From Entophlyctis helioformis (Eukaryota; Chytridiomycota; Chytridiomycetes; Chytridiales; Chytriomycetaceae): DNA of 64,000 bases. A program made the position numbers and the translations under genes. The notes beneath the pieces are model-generated. The model saw nothing but the letters and a program-made list of their open reading frames with translations. It did no database searches and was not told the DNA's origin. Within the stretch, counting starts at the first letter, position 1, and each line of letters starts with the position of its first letter. The DNA lies in the NCBI GenBank assembly GCA_025526915.1, contig JAHLKH010000156.1:1-64000 (forward strand), read 5' to 3'. Below, in pieces: positions 11,027 to 23,092 of the stretch.

Positions 11027-12888
11027 ATGCCGTTTCTGCGTTGGGCGGCTCGCAAGGCAACGCCGTGTGTTGCGACTGCAGGTGTAGGTGCAGCTGCAAG
11101 ATCACCGCATGCAGCCGTGGCAGCCATGACGGCGGCAGCGGGCCAGGCAAGGCGTGCACTCGCTCAGCCACTCGTGCAGCTGCGCCAGTCTCGCATGCTG
11201 TCTGCACAGCCAGCACCGCTGCCTCAGCGCCAGTTCCAGCCGCAACTCAACTACCGCAAGCTGCGCAGCGACCACGAGGCCATCGCCGCAAACATCGCCG
11301 CCCGCAACATTCCGGACATCGACATGGCGTCCATCGTTGCCGCCATCGACGCAGTGGCAGCAGCAGAGACCGAGCGGTCGCATTACGCAAGCAGCGCAAC
11401 ACCATCGCTGCCGAGACCAGCAGCATCGTCAAGCAGATCGCGCTGTCCCGCAAGTCGCCCCCGTCTGCATCGTCGCCGTCTGAGCTTGCCGCGCTCGAGG
11501 CCAGACGATCCCATCTGACCGACCAAGGCCGGCGAGTCAAAGAGTCCATCAGCGAGCTCGAGACTCGCCTATCCATCATGCACAACGATCTGTACGCAGC
11601 TGCGCGGCATGTGCCCAACGACACGCATCCAGACACGCCGATCGGTCCCGAGCCATCGGCCATCACTGTGTCCGTGTCAGGCACGCCACGCGTGTCGACA
11701 GCAGAGACGCCGCTCTTGTCGCATCTGGAGATTGCCGCCAAGCACGACATGGTCGACATTGATCGTGCGGGCAAAGTGTCGGGAAGCCGATCCTACTACC
11801 TAAAGAACGCCGGTGCGCTGCTGGAGATGGCGTTGGTGCGCTACGCGACCGACGTGTGTCTGCGATGGGGGTACATGCCCGTGATTGCACCCGACATGAT
11901 CCGCTACGAGGTCGTCGAAGCGTGTGGATTCAGTCCACGCTCTGACGATCCGCAGACGTACTTTGTGTCCACATCGGCAAGTGGCAGCGGCAGTGGAGAT
12001 GGCAGCGGCGGGCCGTCAGAGACTCAGATGTGTCTCTCGGCAACAGCCGAGTTCCCGCTGGCCGGCATGTACGCGGGCGAGGTGGTCGAGAGGCTGCCGC
12101 TGAAGATGGTCGGACAGGGCCACGCGTTCCGGGCCGAGGGGCTTGCGGGAGCGACCAACCGTGGGCTGTACCGCGTCCACCAGTTCACCAAGGTTGAATT
12201 GTTTGCCATCACCAAGCCAGATGAGAGCGGACAGGTCTTTGATGAGTTTGTCGGACTCCAAAAGGAGATCTTTGAGGGTCTCGAGCTGTGCTTCCGGTAA
12301 GACTGTCGAGTGCGGATGGCTGGACGTTGATGAGGATGATGCTGCACAGGATGGGCTGACACGAGGAAAGCGTGCTGAATATGCCGACGGAGGAGCTTGG
12401 CGCGCCTGCGTACATCAAGTACGACATGGAGGCATGGATGCCAGGCCGCAAGGCATGGGGCGAGGTTCGTGCCAGCATCTCGCATGCCCGCTTGCCCATC
12501 CTCCACACAGCCATCTGCTGACACGCATGCGCTGCCTCTGAGCCAGATCTCAAGCACGTCCAACTGCACCGACTACCAGTCGCGTCGCTTGGGCATCCGG
12601 TGCTTTACGCAGCAGCAACAGCAACAGCAACAACAGCAGCAGCAAGCAGCGGACAAGAGCCGCAGGCAGCTGTCGACGCCGGCAACCGAGTATGTGCACA
12701 CGGTCAACGGCACTGCATGCGCCGTCCCGCGGCTCATCATCGCGCTGCTGGAAACGCACCAGCAGGCCGACGGCAGCGTGCACATTCCCGCCAAGCTGCG
12801 TCCGTACTTTCTGGGCGAGCAAGTCGATGTTCTGCCGGCCGGCGTCCCGCTGTCTGAGCTTCTCCACCGCCGATCTGCTCGCCAATAA
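11027..12888 (+). CDS. Seryl-tRNA synthetase, mitochondrial type, one base missing
   Basis: Class II synthetase charging tRNA-Ser with serine. Exons are 11027-12296, 12371-12464 and 12547-12888. The Arg/Ala-rich, acid-poor first ~50 residues ([10 protein letters not shown]...) look like a mitochondrial presequence. The N-terminal tRNA-binding arm is a coiled coil ([19 protein letters not shown]). Motif 2 is [20 protein letters not shown] followed by HQFTKVE. Exon 2 encodes [20 protein letters not shown] and [10 protein letters not shown]; exon 3 encodes [17 protein letters not shown], a Gln run, and motif 3 [19 protein letters not shown]. Exon lengths total 1706 nt, one short of a multiple of three. 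The break is at about 11376, where CGGTCGC should read with one more G to join TER to VALRKQ. With the base restored it is 568 residues. Confidence 0.9.
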
Positions 12889-13084
12889 ACAGGTTCCGCG
12901 TGGTGCTGGACGGCTTGCGCTGGACGGCTTGCGCCGCCGGCCGGCTGCGAGGAGCCGGGTTCGGCACAAGCACGCCGAGTGACGCCGATGGCTGCACTGC
13001 ACAAGCACGCCATCCAAGCCACGCGCCGTGCTTTTCTTCGTGCCGCCCTGGCCGGCGTGTTGCCCGCACAACCAACAACACGGC

Positions 13085-16000
13085 ATGGACCAGCCCGTGC
13101 TCCGCCTGCTGCTGTCTGGCCTCCCGGTGCCTGCCGGCGACGGCTTCACGCTGCTCGACTGGCTGCCGCTGCTCGTCGGCGCTGCGGCCCTCATCTGCGT
13201 GCTGCCGCTGTCGCTGTTCGTGGCCGTGCGCGACGACAAGACCCGCCGCGCCGACGGCTGTCTGCCCCTGTCGCAGCACGCCGACGGCTCGCACGACGCT
13301 GCCGAGCACGACGACGACGACAACGACGACGACAACGACCACGAGGCCGTGCCGCATGCCGACCAAGCCGACGCTGACGAGACGACGCCCCTTGTGTCTG
13401 CCGTGCATCCAGCGCCGTCGGCAACGTGGCTGCAGGCCGCGGCGCTTGCCAAAACACGTCTGCCGGCAACCGCCATCCAGCTGCTTGCCCGCTGGCTCGC
13501 TGTGGCCGTGCTCCTCGACCAGATCGCCATCCTCGGCCTCTGCGTCGGCGCCATGGCCAGCGCCGGCGAGCAGCTCACCCAGCTCTTCCAGGCCGGCATC
13601 TGGACCGCCAACGGTCTGCTGCTCGTGTTCCTGACGCATGCGTCGCAGAACCCGCGTTCATCCGCGCCGCGCTCCACCGCGCTCCTCTCCATCGCCTTTG
13701 TGGCATCGCACGCCACTGCCGCCTACTCCCTTGTGGCGCAGGACAAGGCCACGTCCGACCCGCTCTATATTGCCCACGCCACCGGTCTCGCTCTGGCCGT
13801 GAGCGCGCTGTTTGCCGACCTGCTCAGGCCCGCCAACAATGCCGCCGAGATCAACCGTCTGCGCATTGCCAAGCGGCCCATCTGCCGCGAAGAGACCTCG
13901 TCGATCCTGTCGCGCCTGACGTTCTCGTGGGTCGCCTCGCTGCTGTCCACCGGCCGCACCAAGCCGCTCGAGGCCGAGGATCTGCCGCACGTGCCGCGCA
14001 GCGACCAGATGGCGCAGGTCATTGCGCGGTGGAAGCGACTCCGCAACCCGCGCAACAGCTTCTACTGGGACCTTCTTCGTCTCACATACCAGTATGCGAC
14101 ATTCCAGCTGATCACCGCTGTCGTGTCGTCGACGCTCCAGTTTGCATCGCCGTTTTTCATCAACCGCATCCTCGTGTGGCTGCAGACCCGCCAGCCGGCT
14201 GACGGATGGACCTGGGGCACCATCCTCTCTTTGGCATGTTCCTGACATCGATCGTGCGCAGCTTGATCAACTCGCAAATGTCGCTGAGTGCCCGCCACTG
14301 GGGCATGCAGCTGCGCTCCGTGCTCGTCTATGAGATCTTTACCAAGAGTCTGCATCGTGCCGACACGCTTGGCCGGCCCAAGAATGCTACCAAGGCTGCT
14401 GCCGCTGCTGGCACTGGCGCTGGTACCGCAAAAGGCAAAGGAAAGGGCAAGGGCGGCAAGGCTGCTGCTGCCAAGCCCGCTGCTGGCGCTGCTGACGACG
14501 ACGACGATGATATCGGTGCATCGCAGGGCAAGATTGTCAGTCTCATGTCGAGCGACACGAGCGAGATCCGGTCATTTATGACGGACATCCACTCGCTCCT
14601 CGTCGACACGCCGCTCTCCATTATCCTGTCCATCTCGGGTCTCCTGTATCTCATGGGACCGCCCGCTCTTGCTGGCCTGGTTGTCATTATCGTGTCTGGC
14701 CCCATTTCTGGCTACGCGCTCTCGTACCTGTACAAGGTGCTCAGCCAGCGCCGCACGTTCCGCGACCGCCGCATCCAAGTCACGAACGAGGCGCTCCAGG
14801 GTATCCGCATCATCAAGTTCCTGTCGTGGGAGCCGCAGTTTGTCGAAAAGATCATCAAGGCTCGCGATGTCGAGCTGCGGTCGGCTATCAACTTGCTCAT
14901 GAGCAACCTGCTTGTCATTTCCATCAGCTGGAGCTCCAGTATCCTTGTCACCTTTATCAGTTTCTTCTTTTACACGGTGTGTGTTGTCTGCTGATGCCTT
15001 GCATTTCTGTTCTGGCTGTTGTGCTCACAGCCGCTCACACTGATATGCATGCGATGGGCCGATGGTCATAGGTTGTGGCTGGCAAGACGCTCGATGCGGC
15101 CACGGCATTCACGAGTATCTCGCTCCTGTCGACGGTCTCGTTCACGCTCAGCAGCGTCAGCGAGAACGTCACAGAGATCCTCAACATCCGTGTTGTGATG
15201 ACGCGCATCTCGTCGTTCCTGGGCGAGGAAGAGCTTGAGCGGTACCGTCGCCGTGCAACTGACCCCGCAAGCTCAATCTTTAGCACCAACGCCAGCATTG
15301 GAAACGAGGATGACTCGGACAGCGACGACGAAACGGTCGGCAAGTGTGGACCCAAGAGCAAGCCTGTGCTTGGATTCCGACATGCGCAGTTTACGTACTA
15401 CTCGCATGGCGCTGTGGCGGCTGCTAAGCAGACTGGCAACTTTTTCACGCGTCTGTTCAGCCGTCGCAAGCCTGCTCCTGTTGCTGCATCGACTACTGCT
15501 GCTACTGCTGCTGCTGCCACTCCGGCCGCTTCCGGCACCGTCGCCGAGGCGGATGGGCAGGGATCGCACACGTTCTATCTGCGCGGTGTGTCCATCACGT
15601 TCCCTATTGACAAGCTGACCACCATCATTGGTCCGACTGGTGCTGGAAAATCCAGTCTTCTCTCTGCTCTCCTTGGTGGTAAGTGGCAGCCGCTCGACGC
15701 CATCCATGCCAATGTCCAGATGTCTCACAGTACATCCACGCTGTGGCTGCCATGGCCAGAACTCAAGCGGCTCGGCGGCACCGTGTTCATTCCGTTCCAG
15801 AAACGATCCGCCATCAAGGCCGGCCTCTCCAAGACGACGATTGCGTACGCAGCCCAGCGACCGTGGCTCATCAACGCGACGATCCGCGAGAACATTCTGT
15901 TTGGCGAGCCGTACGACGAGGACCGGTACCGCCGCGCACTGTGGGCCTGTGCCCTTGAGCGCGATCTGGAGACGTTCCCTGGCGGCGATCTCACCGAGAT

Positions 16001-19000
16001 TGGCGAAAAGGGCATCAACCTCTCTGGCGGACAGAAGCAGCGCGTCTCACTTGCCCGCGCGACGTACTCTCGCGCGACGATTATCCTTCTTGACGACCCG
16101 CTGTCGGCTGTTGTGAGTTGGCGGCTTGCTGTGTCTGTGACTGCTGGTCGCACGGCACCACTGACCAGTCTTTTTCACACTTGGTTGGTTTGCACAGGAC
16201 GCACCGACGGCTCGGCACATCTTCAATGAGTGCATTCTCAAGGAACTGCGCGGCCGCACGGTGCTGCTCGTGACGCATGCCGTTGGCCTGGTGGTGCCGC
16301 AGTCTGACCTTGTTGTTGCCGTGCGCAACGGCAGCATCCTTGGCATGGGCTCACCGACGGAGATTATGGAGGACCCCGAGGTCGGTGCGCTTATCTCGTC
16401 CGAGATTGACACGGAGATGAGCCACAACCAGGCGTTTGGTTCGAGCGCTGCTGTGACGGCCAAGCCCGACGACGCGGATGCGATTGGGGCTGTCGGGTCG
16501 AGTAGCGTGAGCGGCAAGGAGCCTGCGGCACCTGCCAAGAAAGCGACGGGCAAGGCGTTTACGGACAAGGAGGGCAAGGCGACGGGATCGATCAAGTGGA
16601 AGACGTACCAGACGTACCTGGTTGCCTGTGGTGGCGCTGGTTTTGTCATCACGATCTCGCTGTCGTTCTTTGTGCGCATCCTGGCCGACTACCTGTCCAA
16701 CTGGTGGATCGAGCGGTGGACCGACAACATCCAGCACTCCCTGGCCGACACGGGTCTGCAGGCGTCGGCCTCTATGTCTGCCTTTGGTGTCCACGGCGGC
16801 GGTGGCGTGCATGCCAACATGACCCTTATTGGCGGCGTGTCGGCCGCAAGCCATTACGACCAGTGGTCGTTTGGCGCGAGCCCCGATCTCTTGCTCCAGT
16901 CGCAGCCGGTGTCGCCGCTGATGCATGTTGCTTCCGTGGGACCGGTCTCCAAAGCTCTGCTCACCAGGAAAGCAAGGACGCGCTGTATTACATTATCGTG
17001 TACGGTCTGATCAGTTTAGTCGAGCTGTTTGCGCTCATCTTCAAGTTCACTGTAAGGCGTTGCACCAAGTCTGCTGGGTTGGCACTTTGATGGCGCTGGC
17101 ACTGACACGGCTGACACGGCCGGTACGACGCGTGTCTGTGGGGATGCAGGTTCAGTTCTGGGGTGGCATGATGGCGTCGCGCACGATGCATACCAAGCTT
17201 ATCCAGGCGGTCCTGGGCTCGCCTCTGCTGTTCTTTGAAAAGACGCCTGTTGGCCGGTGTGTATTTATCGATGCCTCTGACTTGCTGCAGGCTGCCGTGC
17301 TGATACTGACTGCCTACACCGGTCATGTGGCTCGTGCAGTATCATCAACCGATTCAGCAAGGATCTGGCCGACATTGACACGACCGTCATCTTCACGGTG
17401 ACTGGGTTCTTCTCGCTCGTGTTTGGCGCTGTGTTGCGAATCGCGCTTGTTGCGTTTGTGACGCCGCCGTTCCTGTTCTCGATTGGATTGCGTATGTGGC
17501 TGGCCAACGTCTTGCTGCAAGGATGCGCAGTTGCACCGTTGGCAAGTGTGACTAACGCTCTCTCGCAGTCTATTTCTACTACCGCATTGCCAAGCACTAT
17601 CTTGCGTCGTCGCGCGAGCTCAAGCGCATCGAGAGTGTGTCGTCGTCGCCCATTTATGCGCAGTTTGGCGAGACGCTCAATGGCGTGTCGACGATCCGCG
17701 CGTATGGAGCCGAGGACCGCATGATCAAGCAGATGGAGAAGCGACTGGACGCCAACCACCGTGCCTACTTCCACCTGTTTGCCACGAACCAGTGGGTATG
17801 TATCTGCGGGTTGGCGATCACACACGGCACTGTCTGCGACTGACACGCACATGATGCACGTGCACAACCATGTCGACAGCTGTCTCTACGCATGGCTGTC
17901 TTGTCTGCGACGATTGTGTTTGGCGCCGGCCTCTCGATTCTGGTATCGGGCGTGTCGGCCGGCTGGGCCGGTGTTGCATTCAACTTTGCGACGCAGTTCA
18001 CCGGCATGATGTCTGCGATCATCCAGATCCACTCGTCCATGGAGATGGCCATGAACGCTGTCGAGCGTGTCGAGGAGTACTCTAAGCTCGAGCAGGAGCC
18101 GCCCATGATCGTCGAGTCTTACCGTCCCCCCGACCTTGTGAGTCTTGCGCGTCAATGCTGATGCGGGCCAGCTGGATTCTGGATTTTGCTGACTCGATTG
18201 GGGTGTGTGCAGTGGCCGAATGAGGGCAAGGTCGAGTTCCAGAACCTGTCGATCAAGTACGCAGCAGATCTGCCCGATGCGCTCAGCGATCTGACGTTTA
18301 CTGTGCAGCCGCACGAGAAGCTCGGCATTGTTGGTAAGGCGTCTGGGTTCGAGTGGGATGATGCTAGATGGGCAGATGGATGGGCAGATGGACGGACGGA
18401 TGAGATCGATTGTATGGCTGACGCGGCTGTTTGGTGTGTCTGCAGGCCGCACGGGTGCTGGCAAGTCGACGCTCTCGACGGCGCTGTTCCGCATCCTTCC
18501 CTTTTCGAGCGGCACCATCTTCATCGACAACCTCAATGTGTCGCGTATGGGTCTGCGCGATCTGCGGTCTCGCCTGACGATTATCCCGCAGGATCCGCTG
18601 CTGTTCGAGGGCACGCTCCGGTCGAACCTGGATCCCCTTGACGAGCACAGCGACGAAGCCATCTGGAACGCGCTCAAGCTCACGCACCTGCTCGACTCGC
18701 TGCAGCGTCCGCAGGAGGGCGGCAGTGCCAGTGGCACGTCGACGCCGGGCATGACTCCGGCCCGTTCAGGCAGCTCGGGAACACCGCTTGCGCCTGCGCC
18801 TGCGGCAGCGGCAGCAGCAGCAGCTCTCGCCACGGCAGCACCAGGCAACCAGGCCATCACGCTCGAGGCGCGAGTGACGGAAAACGGCACCAACTTCTCG
18901 CAGGGGCAGCGGCAGCTGCTGTGCTTTGCGCGTGCGCTGCTCCGCAAGTCGCGTCTCATTTTCCTTGACGAGGCGACGGCGTCGGTGGATGCCGACACAG

Positions 19001-19362
19001 ACGCCAAGATCCAGGACACGATCCGCACGCAGTTCAAGGACGCGACGGTGATGACTGTGGCCCACCGGCTCCGGTGAGTTGCTCTTATAGAAAGCGATCG
19101 GAAGATATGGTGTGTATGGACAGACCGGAAAGACGCCTGCTGACCTGTGCCTGTTGTTCTGTGGATCGTTGCGCACTGCAGGACGGTTGTGGACTATGAC
19201 CGCATCCTTGTGCTTGACCAGGGCAAGGTGGCGGAGATTGGCACGCCGTACGAGCTGCTGCAGAGCAACGGGCACTTTGCGAGCATGTGCCGCGAGAGCG
19301 GCGACTACGAGCAGCTGGTGCAGATTGCGGGCCAGTGCCACGCCGAGCGGCAGGGCCGATGA
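13085..19362 (+). CDS. ABCC/MRP-type ABC transporter, ten exons, two bases missing
   Basis: ATP-driven exporter of conjugates or organic anions (ABCC family), membrane located, vacuolar or plasma membrane. Exons: 13085-14976, 15072-16112, 16198-17051, 17150-17256, 17340-17491, 17569-17795, 17880-18137, 18213-18333, 18446-19073, 19182-19362. A short N-terminal membrane region precedes TMD1-NBD1-TMD2-NBD2. NBD1 has Walker [10 protein letters not shown], signature [14 protein letters not shown] and Walker [16 protein letters not shown]2 has [25 protein letters not shown] and [12 protein letters not shown]. Low-complexity insertions lie in TMD1 (Lys/Ala-rich), before NBD1 Walker A, and in NBD2 (Ser/Gly/Ala-rich, about 50 residues before the signature). 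Exons sum to 5461 nt, two short of a multiple of three. The -1 breaks are near 14228 (before FGMFLTS) and about 16945-16970. Restored length is about 1820 residues. An ATG at 13028 in frame is less likely. Confidence 0.93.
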
Positions 19363-19437
19363 GTGACGTAGTGGATGAGTGACGTGGTGGATGAGTGACG
19401 TAGTGGATGAGTGACGTGGTGGATGAGTGACGTAGTG
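19358..19437 (+). repeat. 16-bp minisatellite, five copies, spanning the ABCC stop codon
   Basis: Five tandem copies of GATGAGTGACGTRGTG. The variable base alternates A,G,A,G,A, so the higher-order unit is 32 bp. Each unit contains TGACGT, the core of a CRE/ATF site. The first unit supplies the TGA stop of the ABCC gene, and the block lies about 95 bp before the next start codon. Confidence 0.95.
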
Positions 19438-19532
19438 GATGGATAAGTGGACTGGCGAGTACGTCAATAAAGCAAATGGATCCGCGGCGATCGCTCTCAT
19501 TATTCATTCGCATCGAGACTCGCAGCGCCGGC

Positions 19533-22500
19533 ATGCCGCAGCCCGCCGCGTTGCAGGAGCCGCCCCTCCTGCGGGGCATGCGCTTCTTCGTGCACCGCAC
19601 GCTGCCTGCGCCTGTCTACGAGCGGGTGCGTCCGTCTCACGCCCCCTGTCTCTGTCTCACGCCAACTGTCTCACGGCTGTCTCACGCCAACTATCTCGCC
19701 CCTTGAATGGCTCGTGTCCGAATCCCGGCACACTGCCATGCAGATGACTGCCCTGCTCGTACAACATGGCGGCCGGCTGGTGGACGGCCTGTCTGCGGCT
19801 GTGGTCGACGGCACCGAGCAGACGGACGTTGTGGTCGTGACGGCGCTGTACGACGAGGCCCTGGCCGCGCATCTGCGGCTTGTCACGGTGCGTGCAACCA
19901 GGCGAGCGTCTGGTCTGGTCTGGCCATTGCTGCTTGCCTGTCCCTCTCACACTCTGCCATGCAGCCGCTGTGGGTCGAAAAGGTCGTGCAGCATCGCAGG
20001 CTGTGTGGGTGCGTCGGCCGCTGGCGATCGCCGTCTGCGACTGTATGCTGGCCGTGTCCAATGCTGACGCCGATGCTGACGCTGCGCTGACAGGCCCGAG
20101 TTCTACTCGCCCAACCCGGCGCTCTTCTACTCGGGCATGGTCATCTGCTGCGACGATCAGGTGCGTGTGCACTGGCTCGCTGGACATGCGCTGTGATGGC
20201 GTGCCTGTCACCGCCCGCCCGCTCGTGCAGCTCACCCGCACTGCGACAGATTCCAATCGGCGACGTGCACATCCTGATCGCTGCCATGGAGCAGTTTGGC
20301 GGCCAGTGGCGGACGCAGCTCACCAGCGATGTCACGCACTGGGTCACCCTGTCCGACGCGACGGTTCGTGGTTCGCGTGGCTGGACGCATGGCTGGACGC
20401 GATGCTGGGACTGGCCCTGACTGATGCCGCATCCATGCTCAGACAGAGGCCGTCGAGGCTGCGCAGATGGGCGGCGTCAAGATCATTCTGCCGCACTACT
20501 TTGACGACTGCGCGACCTTTCGCCGTCTTTGTCCAGACGACCCGTACTTGTTTCCAGACCCACGCCTGCTGTCCCGCGACCCAGAGGTGGTCATCCCAAA
20601 GACCAAGGTCGACAACGAGCTCACGTCTTGTGATATCATGCCCGGCTCGCTGGCCAACCACCGCATTTTCTTTGACCACGCCATGCACAAGAAGTCGGCA
20701 GATGGCCTCACTTTGGACGATCTCGCCCAACTCGAGCGGCACGCCATTCTGGCCGGTGCCAAAGTCGATCGCACACTGAACGAGCAGACGACGATTTTGA
20801 TTGCAGAGCTGCAAAGTACGCAGGCGTTCAAGCAATGCTTCAGTGCTGGCAAGATCATTGGCACGCCGAAATGGCTGCGCAAGGTTGTTCGCAAGGGATA
20901 CGAGCCGCCAGACAAGGCGCCGCTGCACTATCCGCGGCCAGAGGGGGAATGCCAGAGATGAGGTCCTTGGTAAGTGTGGCTGCTGAGCAACCACGGCGTT
21001 GGAGTTGCAATGCTGATTCGAGAATGGGCATGGCAGTGCATTTCGGTTAGTAACTATAATGGCGAGGCTCGCGAGGACATTGCCACGATGATCAAGCATC
21101 TCGGCGGACAGTTTACGCGTGACATGTCGATGAAGAATACGCATCTGATATGCGCAATGTAATACGTCTGTTTGTCAGCCGTGTTGAGGTTGATGGCACT
21201 CACATGCGTCCATGCACGTTGACAGGAGTATCGGGCCAAAGTATCAGAGGGCGATCGAGTGGGGTATAGCCATTGTCAACCACCTGTGGCTTGAGGACAT
21301 CTACATGGAGTGGAAGAGCCGTCGGGAGGCCCAGCCGGCATATACGCGACTCGCTCCATCCTTGTGCGACATGGTCAACCAGGCACCCATAGTGTCGTCA
21401 TCTTTGAGCAGCAACGACGGTCGACAGGGGCAGCCAAGCCACGAAGCTCGAGCCTCGCCAAAGCCGCCGAGTATCTTGGCGCTAGACAGCAATGCGGCTT
21501 CTGGTGCATCACCGTGGCCATTACAGCGGCAGACCCCAGCAGCGTCGGCAACAAACGAGGTGGTTGTGCAGTGCACACTTTCTGTGGACGACTCTTTGCG
21601 ATACATGGACGACGACGATGACGATGACGACAACCACAACAAAGAAAACGGCGATGCGACGACTGACGCTGAAGATGCAACAGGCGGCGGCAATGCCGAC
21701 GCGAACGACGATGAGCCAGAGATACAACAGCCAACTTCCAGCAGCCGCCTCCTGGCCGTACCGCCATCCATGTCGCGCAAGACGAAAGCTCCCCATATGA
21801 CGCCTCGGCCCATCTCGTCGCACCAGTTTGCTGACTCGTCGCCCATTTCGCGGCTTTCGGTTTCGGACAGCTTTGCGTCACACACAGCACTTGCAGGCAC
21901 CACGCCGCCTGCTCAATCTGCCAAGCGACGCATGACGTCTGATTTGGCATCTCCTCAAGCATCAACATCTTCTGCATTAAGGACACCCGCGTCCACCAGC
22001 ATGCCTGCTTCAGCCACACCAGCATCGCGGTCAGCCAAGCGGACGCGTCGATCACTTGGACCTGCTGACGACAGTTTCCGCAGATCAGGCTGGTGACCAC
22101 GGGCAATCGACTGCCAGGCCCGCTGATGAGTGTACGTCAAGCTGCGTGACAGTCGCATGTCCACCAGCCACTTGCTGACACATGGATTGCACGTGCAACA
22201 GAAGCTCAAGAGTCTGGGAGTGAACGTCGCGCCAGGCAAGGACTTCAACTGCGTGTACGCAAAGGCCATCAAGCGCACCGAGAAGATCCTGCTGGCGGTG
22301 ACCAATGGGTTCCCTATTGTCGACGACAGGTGGATCAACGCGTGCATAGAAGCCAATCGAGTCATACCGCCCATCCCGGCCGACTCGAACACGCACGGCG
22401 TCGACTACATCCTTCAAGATTCCACCAAAGACGCAAGCAAGCGCATCGACTTGCTGCATTCTATCCGGCGTGCGCGCACATCCAAGCTGCTGGACGGGCG

Positions 22501-22960
22501 GACCGTCTACGTGTCGCCGTGCGTGCTGATCAAAGTACCCCAAGATCCCCAAGGCAACGTTTTCCTGCCGATCCAGGCCGATGTTCTGCGGCAGCTCGTC
22601 GAGACTGCAGGCGGCCAGATGGTGCTCTTGCCGTTAAGAGACAGCGACAGAGACGGCATGTGGAACGCACTCGAGGCGGCATGCAAACGACCACAGCAGC
22701 AGGCCGCATCGGTTGTGATTGTATACAGAGTGCTCTCGCAGCTGGATGCCCTGACAGTGCCCAAGGGCTCACAGCCGCTCATTCTGTCAAACGAGCAGCT
22801 CTTGCAGGCACTGCTGCGCCAGGAACTGCCGCCCGTGACAAGCCTCGACACGGTCCGCAAGGCGGCACAACCAACAGCAGCACCGACTCTGCGGCCGATA
22901 GAACCCCAAACCCAGACAGCAACCACCTTGCCCAAACGACGAACCAAAACGATGAAATAA
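19533..22960 (+). CDS. BRC1/RTT107-like multi-BRCT DNA-damage scaffold, two bases missing
   Basis: Nuclear scaffold with several BRCT domains, like fission yeast Brc1 and budding yeast Rtt107, which bind phosphorylated H2A at stalled forks. Exons: 19533-19625, 19744-19887, 19965-20008, 20094-20160, 20250-20363, 20443-20969, 21037-21158, 21226-22131, 22202-22960. N-terminal BRCTs: MRFFVHRTLP...LLVQHGGRLVDG, and HILIAAMEQFGGQWRTQLTS then DVTHWVTL. A middle one reads CISVSNYNGEAREDIATMIK then LGGQFT and NTHLICAM. A disordered acidic/Ser-rich linker (about 21330-22060) leads to a C-terminal pair with KLKSLGV, TEKILLAVTNGFPIVDDRWI and LVETAGGQMVLLP. Exons total 2776 nt, two short of a multiple of three. 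The -1 breaks are in GAGGGGGAATG at 20941 and at about 22080, just before IRLVTTG. Other multi-BRCT proteins (TopBP1-like) are the alternative. Confidence 0.75.
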
Positions 22961-23092
22961 ACGCGCATTGTATTGTACAACAACAAACCAAGACAGGCAG
23001 AGTGGGGGATATGTAGGGATGCGTGGGAAAGAGACTGGAAGCCGTAGTGAGGCGTGATTCCAGACCAAGACAATCGCATCTCGTATAAATCT

